From an uncultured Erythrobacter sp. (lineage in GTDB: Bacteria > Pseudomonadota > Alphaproteobacteria > Sphingomonadales > Sphingomonadaceae): DNA of 64,000 nt. Numbering within the stretch: position 1 is the stretch's first letter; every line of letters begins with the position of its first letter. The position numbers were made by a program, and so were the translations under genes. Shown in pieces: positions 10,365 through 18,750 of this stretch. Location of the stretch: assembly GCA_947499505.1 (NCBI GenBank), contig CANMOQ010000002.1, forward strand, positions 744,001 to 808,000, read 5' to 3'. The notes below the pieces were generated by a model. That model was not told the DNA's origin, searched no databases, and was given only the letters and a program-made list of their open reading frames with translations.

Positions 10365-11111
10365 ATGGCAGGCCATTCCAAATTTAAGAACATCATGCAC
10401 CGTAAAGGTGCGCAGGACAAAAAGCGTTCTAATCTGTTTTCCAAGCTTTCCCGCGAAATTACCGTGGCAGCGAAAATGGGCACGCCCGATCCGGACATGA
10501 ACCCGCGCCTACGGCTGGCGGTCAACACCGCTAAAGGCCAATCGATGCCGAAGGACAATATCCAGCGCGCAATCGACAAGGCAAGCGCGGGCGATGACGA
10601 GAATTACGAAGAGGTCCGCTACGAAGGCTATGGCCCCGGCGGCAGCGCGATCATCGTTGAGACACTGACCGACAATCGCAACCGCACGGCAACAGCGGTG
10701 CGGACCGCGTTCAGCAAGAATGGCGGCAATCTGGGCACAGAAGGCTCAGTTGCGCATGGCTTTGAACGGCTTGGCTATATCGAATATTCTGCGGAGGCCG
10801 GAAGCGAGGACAAGGTTCTGGAGGCGGCGATGGAAGCGGGCGCAGAGGACATTGCCTCTAGCGATGATGGCCATGAGATTTGGACCGCAGCCGATGACCT
10901 TCACGAGGTCGCCTCTGCGCTTGAGAAGGCTTTGGGCGAGGCCAAGGAAGTCAAGCTCGCATGGAAGCCGAACCTAACGGTTGAGCTGGATGAGAAGGGT
11001 GCGGGCACGTTGCTGAAACTGATCGATACGCTCGATGATGATGACGATGTGCAGACCGTTTGGGGCAATTACGAAATCTCTGATGAGGTGATGGCGAAGC
11101 TTGACGCGTGA
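10365..11111 (+). CDS. yebC: YebC/TACO1 family protein
   Basis: 248 residues, full length. [22 protein letters not shown] at the N-terminus is diagnostic; [18 protein letters not shown] and the acidic C-terminal half also fit. YebC proteins bind nucleic acid, are annotated as transcriptional regulators, and have been linked to translation of difficult peptide stretches. It sits upstream of ruvC as in many proteobacteria, although an inverted repeat of about 90 bases separates them here. Its TGA overlaps the GTG of a 30-codon ORF. Confidence 0.95.
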   Translation: MAGHSKFKNIMHRKGAQDKKRSNLFSKLSREITVAAKMGTPDPDMNPRLRLAVNTAKGQSMPKDNIQRAIDKASAGDDENYEEVRYEGYGPGGSAIIVETLTDNRNRTATAVRTAFSKNGGNLGTEGSVAHGFERLGYIEYSAEAGSEDKVLEAAMEAGAEDIASSDDGHEIWTAADDLHEVASALEKALGEAKEVKLAWKPNLTVELDEKGAGTLLKLIDTLDDDDDVQTVWGNYEISDEVMAKLDA

Positions 11112-11200
11112 CGCGGCTGGAATGGCTGCTGGCGCTATCGCTAGGGGCTGCGTTTCTGCTCGCGATCGCTTGGCGGCTTGGCTGGATGGTAGGATTGTGA
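11108..11200 (+). CDS. Possible 30-residue membrane peptide coupled to yebC
   Basis: A GTG at 11108 overlaps the yebC stop (GTGA), the classic arrangement for translational coupling. The peptide is one hydrophobic helix ([16 protein letters not shown]) between charged or aromatic ends ([14 protein letters not shown]). It is too short for routine gene finders. Evidence is only the overlap and the clean transmembrane composition, so it may be chance. Confidence 0.4.
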   Translation: MTRLEWLLALSLGAAFLLAIAWRLGWMVGL

Positions 11201-11216
11201 GCCCTTTGTCTCTCGA

Positions 11217-11306
11217 CCGTTCGTGCTGAGCCTGTCGAAGCACTGCACTTTTGCTCGAGCGGCCAATTGAGGCAAAACAACCCTTCGACAAGCTCAGGGT
11301 GAGCGG
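11217..11306. repeat. REP-like inverted repeat
   Basis: CCGTTCGTGCTGAGCCTGTCG(AAG) at 11217-11240 and CCCTTCGACAAGCTCAGGGT(GAGCGG) at 11281-11306 form an imperfect inverted pair around about 40 bases. I recognise this as a dispersed intergenic element common in sphingomonad genomes. It lies between yebC and ruvC. Confidence 0.8.
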
Positions 11307-11317
11307 ATTATTTTGAA

Positions 11318-11803
11318 TTGACCATTATCCTCGGCCTTGACCCTTCGCTCAGCTGCACCGGCTGGGGCGTGCTGCGCAGTGAAGGCAGCCGGATCAGCCA
11401 CATCGCCAATGGCCAGATCAAGACGGATGCCAAAGCGCCGATTGCGGTCCGCTTGTCACATTTGATCACCGCGCTGGATGCGGTGATTGCGGAGCATGAT
11501 CCGGACCGAGCGGCGGCGGAAGAGATCTTCGTCAACAAGAACCCGCAATCCACTTTGAAGCTGGCGCAGGCGCGCGGCGCGGTGCTGGCCGCATGCGGGG
11601 CGCGGGGTCTCGAGGTGCGCGAGCATGCGGCGCGCTCGGTCAAAAAGGCTGTTGTCGGGACGGGCGCGGCGGATAAAGAGCAGGTTCAGGCTATGCTCAA
11701 GGTCTTGCTCCCAAGTGCGGTTTTGGCGGGTGCGGATGCAGCCGATGCGCTGGCGGTGGCGATTGCCGATGCGCATCTGTCCTACACGCCAACTGGGCGA
11801 TAA
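11318..11803 (+). CDS. ruvC: Holliday junction resolvase RuvC
   Basis: 161 residues. Cleaves four-way junctions together with RuvAB. Acidic catalytic residues are in place: D in ILGLDPS, E in AAEEIFV and the C-terminal pair in GADAADALAVA. The start must be the TTG at 11318, since no ATG precedes the IILGLDPSL strand and the upstream bases belong to the inverted repeat. ruvA and ruvB do not follow, unlike the usual ruvCAB order. Confidence 0.96.
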   Translation: MTIILGLDPSLSCTGWGVLRSEGSRISHIANGQIKTDAKAPIAVRLSHLITALDAVIAEHDPDRAAAEEIFVNKNPQSTLKLAQARGAVLAACGARGLEVREHAARSVKKAVVGTGAADKEQVQAMLKVLLPSAVLAGADAADALAVAIADAHLSYTPTGR

Positions 11804-11814
11804 GAGTGCGAACC

Positions 11815-11928
11815 ATGATGCGACATTGGGCCAGCAATTGTGTTTGTGATGATGCGGAACGCGCGCCAAATGGACGTTTTCCAAAACGTGAAATGTGTTC
11901 CAAGATTATGGGTAAGGATTGGGCATGA
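11815..11928 (+). CDS. Possible 37-residue Cys-containing peptide upstream of the ArsC-like gene
   Basis: ATG at 11815, stop TGA at 11926-11928, which overlaps the ATG of the next gene as ATGA. The peptide is hydrophilic, with three cysteines (NCVCDD, EMCSK) and many charges. Tight overlap suggests coupling to the downstream gene, but no clear ribosome site precedes it. It fills the gap after ruvC. Offered as a candidate only. Confidence 0.35.
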   Translation: MMRHWASNCVCDDAERAPNGRFPKREMCSKIMGKDWA

Positions 11929-12272
11929 AACTGCAGATTTACGGGATTCCGAACTGCGATACGGTCAAGAAAGCGCGCAAATGGCTCGATGCCAAAGGTC
12001 ACACTTTCGACTTCCATGATTACAAGAAGGTTGGCGCTGATCCGGCCAAGCTGGAGGCATGGATCGCTGACAAGGGCGTAGATGTGGTGCTCAACCGGCG
12101 CGGCACGACGTTCCGCAAACTGTCCGATGCTGACAAGGCGGACATCACGCCTGCGAAGGCTGTCACATTGCTGCAAGAGCACCCGTCCATGATCAAGCGA
12201 CCCGTCGCCGAGTATGAGGGCGGTTTGCTGGTTGGGTTTAAGGAGGAAGAATGGTCCGCAGTTCTGTCTTAG
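11925..12272 (+). CDS. ArsC/Spx family thioredoxin-fold protein (YffB-like)
   Basis: 115 residues from ATG 11925. It opens with KLQIYGIPNCDTVKKARKWLD: a single-cysteine thioredoxin-fold N-terminus as in the YffB branch of the arsenate reductase-like family. The C-terminal SMIKRPVAEYEGGLLVGF matches the family end. Members are probably glutathione-dependent thiol proteins rather than true arsenate reductases, and no arsenic genes are nearby. Its stop overlaps the start of the following glycerophosphodiesterase gene by 22 bases, so they likely form an operon. Confidence 0.9.
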   Translation: MKLQIYGIPNCDTVKKARKWLDAKGHTFDFHDYKKVGADPAKLEAWIADKGVDVVLNRRGTTFRKLSDADKADITPAKAVTLLQEHPSMIKRPVAEYEGGLLVGFKEEEWSAVLS

Positions 12273-13336
12273 GTCTGCTCGCATGCGCGCTCACAGTGAT
12301 TACGCCGGTCTTGATGCCTGCCTCTGCGGCGGCGCAGTCAGGGGTAACGCGCGTGGCTGATCGGCCGCTCGTCATCGCCCATCGCGGGGCAAGCGGCGAC
12401 CGTCCGGAACATACGCTCGCCGCCTATGAGCTCGCGATAGAGCTGGGCGCTGACTACATCGAACCAGATCTGGTCGCGACCAAGGACCTGGTGCTGGTTG
12501 CGCGGCATGAAAACGAACTCTCCGGCACCACGGATGTGGCGAGCCGCGAGGAGTTTGAGGATCGCCGCCGCGACAAGATGATCGATGGTCAATTGGTCGC
12601 TGGCTGGTTTGCAGAGGACTTCACCCTGGCTGAAATCCGCACTCTGCGCGCGCGTGAACGCGTGCCGAGCGCGCGACCTAGCAATACGGCTTACAACGGG
12701 CTCTATCAGGTGCCGACGTTTGAAGAAGTGGTGCAGCTGGTGCGGGCCAAAGAGGCTGAGACCGGACGCAGCATTGGTCTCTATCCAGAGCTCAAGCACC
12801 CGACCTTCCTGCTGCAAGAGGCCGGCATTGATATGGTCGATCTGCTCGTGCGCGATCTGCGAGCTTTGGGTCTGGATAAGGCGGACAGCCGCATATTTGT
12901 ACAGATCTTTGAGGTCGGTCCGCTTCAACGGCTCAATCAGAGGGTCGATGTGCCGCTTGTGCTGCTGATCCATCCGCAAGGTGGCCCCTATGACGAGCCG
13001 CAGCTGCGTTGGGCGGACATGGTTACGCCATCTGGTCTGGCGGAGATCGCGGAATACGCCGACGGGATTGGTCCGGGGCTGAGCTACATCGTCAATGAAG
13101 ATGGCTCGCTCACCGACCTGGTTGCCAATGCTCATGCGGCGGGCCTTACGGTGCATCCCTGGACTCTGCGCAAGGAGAACGGCTTCCTGCCTGCCGCTTT
13201 GAAGGGGACCGGCGGACCAGCGGGTGATGGCCGCTACCAATGGCTATGGAGCCGCGCGATTGAGAGTGGGGCAGACGGGTTCTTCACCGACAATGTTGGT
13301 GAGTTAGTGGAAGTGCTTGAGCAGCAGAAACGCTAG
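12251..13336 (+). CDS. glpQ: Periplasmic glycerophosphodiester phosphodiesterase
   Basis: 361 residues with a signal peptide (MVRSSVLGLLACALTVITPV, cleavage near SAAAQ). Hydrolyses deacylated phospholipids to glycerol-3-phosphate and an alcohol. GDPD signatures are HRGASGDRPEHTLAAY, the metal-binding DYIEPDL and the following RHE; LYPELKHP is the conserved second acidic strand. Length fits GlpQ-like periplasmic enzymes. Starts inside the ArsC-like gene. Its stop overlaps the stop of convergent ubiG in a shared CTAG. Confidence 0.93.
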   Translation: MVRSSVLGLLACALTVITPVLMPASAAAQSGVTRVADRPLVIAHRGASGDRPEHTLAAYELAIELGADYIEPDLVATKDLVLVARHENELSGTTDVASREEFEDRRRDKMIDGQLVAGWFAEDFTLAEIRTLRARERVPSARPSNTAYNGLYQVPTFEEVVQLVRAKEAETGRSIGLYPELKHPTFLLQEAGIDMVDLLVRDLRALGLDKADSRIFVQIFEVGPLQRLNQRVDVPLVLLIHPQGGPYDEPQLRWADMVTPSGLAEIAEYADGIGPGLSYIVNEDGSLTDLVANAHAAGLTVHPWTLRKENGFLPAALKGTGGPAGDGRYQWLWSRAIESGADGFFTDNVGELVEVLEQQKR

Positions 13337-14070
13337 ATCCGGCGCGCAGAGAGGATGTAGTTGAGCGCCTCATCATCGGACAAGTGCAAGCCTTTGCCTG
13401 GCCGGTAGGCGATGCCTTGCTGATCGATCAGCTCCAGTCCGACGTCTGAGAGCAAGTCTGCGAGCTCTTCGGGCGTGACGAAGTCAGACCAATTGTGCGT
13501 GCCCTTGGGCACATAGCCGATGGCTTCAGCAGCACCGACGAGCAGCAAGCGGCTCGCAGCGGTGCGGTTGGGTGTCGACATGACCAGCAATCCGCCTGCC
13601 GCAATCCGGTCGGCAACATTGGCGAGAAAAGCGGGCTTGTCCGCAACGTGCTCAACAACCTCGAGGCAGGTCACGAGGTCGAACTGGCCAATATCAAGCC
13701 CCGCCAGCTCGCCAGCCATATAGCGAATGTCGAGCCCGACAGCCTCGGCGTGTGCGGCGGCGGCTGAGACGTTCTCAGCGGCAGCATCAACGCCAGTAAC
13801 TGCCGCGCCCAATCGGGCCATGGGTTCGCAAACGAGGCCAGCGCCGCAACCGATGTCGAGCGCACTCTTGCCTGCAAGAGGTTTGGCGCTGCTGGCTGAG
13901 CCGCTCCAATGCGCATCGATTGCGCCGCGAATGAACTCCAGCCTTACCGGGTTCACTTGGTGCAAAGAGGCCATCGGCCCTTTCGGGTTCCACCAGTCGC
14001 GCGCCAAAGAGGCGAAGTGTTCGGCCTCCTCTGCGCGGATAGTTACACTTGTGACATTTGCCTTTGTCAT
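13333..14070 (-). CDS. ubiG: Ubiquinone biosynthesis O-methyltransferase UbiG
   Basis: 245 residues. Performs both O-methylations in ubiquinone synthesis with S-adenosylmethionine. Recognised from FASLARDWWNPKGPMASLHQVNPVRL at the start, motif I LDIGCGAGLVCEPMARLGA and the post-motif LVTCLEVVEHV. Full length. It is divergent from lysC, which is its usual partner in alphaproteobacteria. Confidence 0.95.
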   Translation of the reverse strand: MTKANVTSVTIRAEEAEHFASLARDWWNPKGPMASLHQVNPVRLEFIRGAIDAHWSGSASSAKPLAGKSALDIGCGAGLVCEPMARLGAAVTGVDAAAENVSAAAAHAEAVGLDIRYMAGELAGLDIGQFDLVTCLEVVEHVADKPAFLANVADRIAAGGLLVMSTPNRTAASRLLLVGAAEAIGYVPKGTHNWSDFVTPEELADLLSDVGLELIDQQGIAYRPGKGLHLSDDEALNYILSARRI

Positions 14071-14122
14071 TCACCGCCCTTAACAGCGCGCAGCACAGTG
14101 AACCAGCAGGAGCGAAAATAAA

Positions 14123-15427
14123 TTGGCCAAGAGCGGGCCCAAGAGCGGGCAACGGATCGTGATGAAGTTTGGCGGCACATCAATGGCCGGCACCGAGCGC
14201 ATTCGCCGCGTCGCCAATCTCGTGCGGGCGCAGGCCGCTGCTGGCAATCAGGTGGCCGTGGTTGTGTCAGCCATGGCCGGCGAGACTGACCGGTTGATCA
14301 ATTTCTGCCGCGAGGCCAATGCGCTGTACGATCCTGCTGAATTTGACGTGGTTGTCTCCAGCGGAGAACAAGTGACCAGCGGGCTGCTCGCGCTCACGCT
14401 CCAATCCTTGGGTGCCAAGGCGCGCAGCTGGCTCGGCTGGCAATTGCCGGTGCGTACGATTGAGGCACACTCAAAGGCACGGATCAACACGATCGACGCG
14501 CCCGGCCTGATCGAAGCCTTGGAAGATGGTGAGATCGCTGTCATTCCAGGTTTTCAAGGCGTCTCTGAGGAGGGCCGCATCACCACTATGGGGCGCGGCG
14601 GATCAGACACCTCTGCGGTAGGCATTGCTGCTGCGATCGACGCTGATCGCTGCGACATCTACACTGATGTTGACGGCGTCTACACCACCGACCCGCGCAT
14701 TGTGGCCAAGGCGCGCAAGCTTAAGGCGGTCACGTACGAAGAAATGCTCGAGCTGGCCTCAGTCGGTGCTAAAGTGCTGCAAACTAGGTCAGTCGGGTTG
14801 GCGATGAAATCTGGGGTTCGCATTCAAGTGCTCTCCAGTTTTGGCGATGACGATGCAGCGAGCGCAGATGAACTGCCGGGAACGCTGATCGTCTCGGATA
14901 CGGAAATGGATCAATTGGTGGAGAACGGCGATATGGAACGCCAGCTGGTAACCGGTATTGCGCATGATAAGAATGAGGCGAAAATCATCCTCACCCGTGT
15001 GCCTGATAAGCCCGGCGCTGTGGCCCATATTTTTGAGCCGCTGGCCGATGCCAGCATCAATGTCGACATGATCATTCAAAACGTTGGCCGCGATAAGGGT
15101 GAGACCGACGTTACTTTCACTGTGCCTCAGGCGGATCTGGCCCGCGCGCAGGCAATGTTGGAAGACCGGCTCGAGGATATTGGGTTCAACCGGATCATCA
15201 CGGACAGCCATATCGCGAAGATCAGTGTCGTTGGCGTTGGCATGAAAAGCCACGCCGGTGTGGCCAGTACCATGTTCCGCGCTCTGTCAGATCGCGGGAT
15301 TAACATTCAGGCGATCTCAACCTCAGAAATTAAGGTCAGCGTGCTGATCGATGAGGATGAAACAGAGCTTGCTGTGCGCGTTTTGCACACTGCCTATGGG
15401 CTTGATGCGGTGGAAGAAGCCGTCTGA
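14123..15427 (+). CDS. lysC: Aspartate kinase
   Basis: First step of the lysine/threonine/methionine branch. 434 residues from a TTG at 14123, supported by AGGAG at 14108-14112 ten bases upstream; the alternative ATG at 14162 would sit on the catalytic strand MKFGGTS and has no ribosome site. Kinase motifs VMKFGGTSMAGTERI and TTMGRGGSDTSA are present. Two ACT domains follow, around residues 270 to 430 (VPDKPGAVAHIFEPL; GVGMKSHAGVAS), predicting feedback control by lysine and/or threonine. Confidence 0.96.
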   Translation: MAKSGPKSGQRIVMKFGGTSMAGTERIRRVANLVRAQAAAGNQVAVVVSAMAGETDRLINFCREANALYDPAEFDVVVSSGEQVTSGLLALTLQSLGAKARSWLGWQLPVRTIEAHSKARINTIDAPGLIEALEDGEIAVIPGFQGVSEEGRITTMGRGGSDTSAVGIAAAIDADRCDIYTDVDGVYTTDPRIVAKARKLKAVTYEEMLELASVGAKVLQTRSVGLAMKSGVRIQVLSSFGDDDAASADELPGTLIVSDTEMDQLVENGDMERQLVTGIAHDKNEAKIILTRVPDKPGAVAHIFEPLADASINVDMIIQNVGRDKGETDVTFTVPQADLARAQAMLEDRLEDIGFNRIITDSHIAKISVVGVGMKSHAGVASTMFRALSDRGINIQAISTSEIKVSVLIDEDETELAVRVLHTAYGLDAVEEAV

Positions 15428-15546
15428 TCACGCGCTTTTGCGGCGTCCAACCGGTTAAGGTCTCGCTTCGTCGGGTTAGGCGTTAGCTGCTAACTACTTC
15501 TTAACTCTACTCGGCAAGATTTGCGGCTCGCAAAGGAGTCGCGATT

Positions 15547-16236
15547 ATGGTGTTAAGAGCGCATCTGGGCCCAATTGAGCCTGTCTACAGTTCTGATGGA
15601 CAACGCGATCAGCCAAGGCGCGAGCTGCGCCTGGAGACCAGCGGCGTGCTGCCCGGCGGCGTGAACGCAAATGTCACCGTCCACAATATTTCGGCTACGG
15701 GCTTGCTGGTCGAAACCGGCCTGCCCGTCGAGCGTGGAGAGACGCTGGCTGTGGAGCTGCCACAGATTGGCGAAGTGGTCGCTGAAATCGTCTGGGTCAG
15801 CGGTTCTTTGTTTGGATGCGCCTTCGCGAAAGCCCTTAGTCCAGCCGCTTTGGCTGCCGCTGAATTGCGCTCTGATGCACCGCTGCCAGAGGTCATAGGG
15901 ACGACCCCCGCAATTCCCGCAATGACCCCAATTACAAGTGAGACCCTTGGTCTCAAATTGTCGCGTTTGCGCAAAGAGCGTAGCCTCACCCTTGCTCAAG
16001 TTGCTGAATACCTTGGCGTTAGCAAGCCAACCGTGTGGGCATGGGAAAAAGGCAAGGCGCGCCCGCTGCCAGATCGGCTTGATGCGATCGCTCAGGTGTT
16101 GGGTGTTTCAACCGATGATTTGTCTGGCGCAGCTACTCCAGATGACAGCACTGCGATCATCAATGAGAGCCGTTTACGTATTGCTACCAGCCTCGGAACG
16201 ACACCGGATAAGGTGCGTATCATGATCGAGCTTTGA
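15547..16236 (+). CDS. PilZ domain protein fused to a C-terminal XRE helix-turn-helix
   Basis: 229 residues, ATG preceded by AAAGGAG. The N-terminal domain (about residues 20 to 105) has both c-di-GMP-contact signatures of PilZ: RRELR (RxxxR) and NISATG (NxSxxG). Residues 130 to 190 form an XRE/Cro-type helix-turn-helix: LKLSRLRKERSLTLAQVAEYLGVSK then VWAWEKGKARP. The union suggests a DNA-binding protein gated by c-di-GMP. The next gene is a PAS-GGDEF relative, although an AT-rich gap separates them. Targets unknown. Confidence 0.88.
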   Translation: MVLRAHLGPIEPVYSSDGQRDQPRRELRLETSGVLPGGVNANVTVHNISATGLLVETGLPVERGETLAVELPQIGEVVAEIVWVSGSLFGCAFAKALSPAALAAAELRSDAPLPEVIGTTPAIPAMTPITSETLGLKLSRLRKERSLTLAQVAEYLGVSKPTVWAWEKGKARPLPDRLDAIAQVLGVSTDDLSGAATPDDSTAIINESRLRIATSLGTTPDKVRIMIEL

Positions 16237-16570
16237 GAATATTGTTTTACAAACACAAGGTGCAGATTGCGGTAGAAGAAGCTCAACATTGATTCGCACA
16301 CGGCTTGCCGAGTGACGGATAGTTGAAAATCTTGCGAGCGCATATGAATAGGTATGAATATGATTCTCAATAAATTTTCAGATTATGGTAAGTATATCTG
16401 AGGTTGATTCGTTTTTTAGGTAAGTTAATTTACTAAACTAACAAAACTTCAGAAAAGTAATGCAAGTCTTGGCTTTTAAATGGCGATTACTAGCATTTGT
16501 TAGTTTATTTGTTGATTTTAACTAGAGAACGGTTTGACCCGGGGGGTGTCAAGCCGGGGGCAATACGGCA
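16237..16570. other. AT-rich intergenic stretch with a perfect 12-bp inverted repeat
   Basis: 334 bases without a gene, visibly richer in A and T than the neighbours. TAAACTAACAAA at 16434-16445 and TTTGTTAGTTTA at 16496-16507 are exact inverted repeats 50 bases apart. Closer to the next start, TTGAC (16534-16538) and GTCAA (16548-16552) flank a G run. Probably the control region of the PAS-GGDEF gene. Confidence 0.6.
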
Positions 16571-17539
16571 ATGGAAATTGGTTTAAGCGCGACAGAGGGT
16601 GCCGAGCTGCACGGTCTACTGGCCGAAGCTGCCGGTGACATCGTCGTCAAATTGGATGCGAATGGCTTCATTCAGCACGCATCACCGAACATCAAGGCAA
16701 TGGGGCTTGAGCTGAGCCAGCTCTTGTTCTTGCCGCATATTGCGGACCTAGCCTGCGCCAATTACGTGGACGGCCTGCGCTTTTTTGTCGCGGCATCCAT
16801 GAGCAGTGATGCTCCAGAGGGACCATTCGAATTCCCAATTGCGATACCCGGCGAAACCGGCTTGGCCGACCAAGGCAAATGGCATTCGCTGAGCCTTCGT
16901 CCTGTCCTCAATGATGATGGAACGGCCTGCGGCGCTCTGGGCCTGCTGCGCTCGATCGAACATCGCCGCATGCTCGAAGGCGAGCTTTATGCCAGCGCCA
17001 CCACCGACCATTTGACGGGCCTGTGCAACGGCAAAGTTTTTGCCGCAAAATTGCGGCGCGCGAAGAAGAGCGATGAGGGCGGGGCACTCGCTTTGTTCGA
17101 ACTCGACCGGTTCCGCGCGATCTTCATGCAATATGGGCAGAGCGCAGCCGAAGAAGTGCTTTGGGCCTTCGCACAATTCCTCGAAGCGATGTCACAGCCG
17201 GATTATGATCTCGCGCATCTCGATGGCGGCCGCTTTGCTGTGTGCCTGCCAGGCCTGTCGTCCGAAGACGCTCGGGTCTGGTGCGAGGATGTGCTCGAAA
17301 CCTTCGCAGCGCTTGCGATTGGCGCTACGCCGGGCGAGCCGCGCCTTTCAGCCAGCGTTGGCCTGACCACACTCAGCTCCAGCGTTAATGAGGCGTTTAA
17401 GCAGGCTGAGCTTGCGTTAGTGATGGCGCGAGCCAGCGGCGGTATGCGTGTCGGTGTGAGCGGGGATGCCCGCGGGCCAATCGTCTTTCGGGAACGGCCA
17501 ATGGTCGGCGAGCTTGGAGTCAGCTTCGCAGCCCGCTAA
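16571..17539 (+). CDS. PAS-like plus degenerate GGDEF domain protein
   Basis: 322 residues, soluble. Residues 12 to 130 look like a PAS sensor (DIVVKLDANGFIQHASPNIKAMG ... WHSLSLRPVLNDDG). Residues 140 to 300 follow the diguanylate cyclase fold: DHLTGLCNGKVF, LALFELDRFRAIF, then HLDGGRFAVCLPG. The active-site GGDEF is replaced by DGGRF, losing both catalytic acids, so cyclase activity is unlikely. SASVGLTTL and the final helix remain intact. It may bind nucleotide or act as a scaffold. Unrelated in function to purT, which follows after 9 bases. Confidence 0.85.
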   Translation: MEIGLSATEGAELHGLLAEAAGDIVVKLDANGFIQHASPNIKAMGLELSQLLFLPHIADLACANYVDGLRFFVAASMSSDAPEGPFEFPIAIPGETGLADQGKWHSLSLRPVLNDDGTACGALGLLRSIEHRRMLEGELYASATTDHLTGLCNGKVFAAKLRRAKKSDEGGALALFELDRFRAIFMQYGQSAAEEVLWAFAQFLEAMSQPDYDLAHLDGGRFAVCLPGLSSEDARVWCEDVLETFAALAIGATPGEPRLSASVGLTTLSSSVNEAFKQAELALVMARASGGMRVGVSGDARGPIVFRERPMVGELGVSFAAR

Positions 17540-17548
17540 GGGCTAGCC

Positions 17549-18730
17549 ATGGCGTTTACAGCAACAATACTTCTGCTTGGCTCAGGCGAATTGGGCCGCG
17601 AGTTTGTCATCTCAGCAAAAAGATTGGGTGCGCACGTGATTGCTTGCGATGCCTATGACAATGCGCCAGCGATGCAGGTCGCAGACGAGCGCGAGGTGTT
17701 CTCCATGCTGGATGGAGAAACACTGAGAGAAGTGGCGGTCCGGCACAATCCCGACTTTATCGTCCCAGAAATCGAAGCGATCCGAACCGAGGTGTTGGCC
17801 GAATTGGAGGCCGATGGCTTTAACATCGTGCCCTCGGCGCGGGCCGCGCTGCTGACTATGAACCGCGATGCCATCCGGGATCTGGCCACTGACCAGCTTG
17901 GCCTCACAACCTCGCGCTATCGCTACGCTGAAAGCCTTGACGAAGTGCGCGAAGGAGCGGCCTATGCGGGCTTCCCTTGTGTAATTAAGCCAGTGATGTC
18001 TTCCTCCGGTAAGGGGCAGAGCAAGGTCGATGATGCGGCTGGGCTGGAGGCAGCTTGGAACTATGCAGTGGACAATATGCGCGGCGACAGGCGGCGCGTG
18101 ATTGTCGAGCAATTCATCGACTTCGACTATGAAATCACTTTGTTGACCGTGCGCCATGCTGGCGGGATCAGCTTCTGCCCACCCATCGGCCACCGTCAGG
18201 AACGCGGCGACTATCAGGAAAGCTGGCAGCCTGCTGCGATGAGCGCGACTGCGCTCGCTACAGCGCAAGAGATGGCATCAAGGGTGGTGACAGAGCTTGG
18301 CGGCAAGGGGCGCGGCCTTGGCCTGTTCGGGGTCGAGTTCTTTGTACGCGGGGAAGAAGTGATCTTCTCAGAGCTGAGCCCGCGCCCGCATGACACCGGC
18401 ATGGTGACACTGATCTCACAGGATCTAAGCGAGTTTGATTTGCATGCCCGGGCGATTTTGGGCTTGCCGGTTCCGCAAGAGATCACCGCGCGTCCCTCCG
18501 CCTCTGCGGTGGTTTTGGCCGACCGCGACAGCTCAGATTTTCGCTTTGAGGACGTTGATGATGCACTTGCGCTAAGCGAAGAGAATGTGGACGTTCGCAT
18601 CTTTGGAAAGCCTGTTACGCGGCCCTACCGCCGGATGGCGGTTGCGCTCGCCAAAGCGGACGACACCGATGCTGCGCGCAAGCTAGCCGGTGCGGCCGCG
18701 AGCAAGGTGCGCATTGCCTATCGCGATTGA
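17549..18730 (+). CDS. purT: Formate-dependent phosphoribosylglycinamide formyltransferase
   Basis: 393 residues. Makes formyl-GAR from GAR, formate and ATP, bypassing the folate-dependent PurN step. The ATP-grasp protein begins TATILLLGSGELGREF, has FPCVIKPVMSSSGKGQS, FEITLLTVRH-like ligand strands and the metal-binding FSELSPRPHDTGMVT. Full length. Two genes downstream lies purU, whose product releases formate from formyl-THF and so supplies the PurT substrate. Confidence 0.97.
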   Translation: MAFTATILLLGSGELGREFVISAKRLGAHVIACDAYDNAPAMQVADEREVFSMLDGETLREVAVRHNPDFIVPEIEAIRTEVLAELEADGFNIVPSARAALLTMNRDAIRDLATDQLGLTTSRYRYAESLDEVREGAAYAGFPCVIKPVMSSSGKGQSKVDDAAGLEAAWNYAVDNMRGDRRRVIVEQFIDFDYEITLLTVRHAGGISFCPPIGHRQERGDYQESWQPAAMSATALATAQEMASRVVTELGGKGRGLGLFGVEFFVRGEEVIFSELSPRPHDTGMVTLISQDLSEFDLHARAILGLPVPQEITARPSASAVVLADRDSSDFRFEDVDDALALSEENVDVRIFGKPVTRPYRRMAVALAKADDTDAARKLAGAAASKVRIAYRD

Positions 18731-18750
18731 GGCCTCTAATCGCCTCAAAC

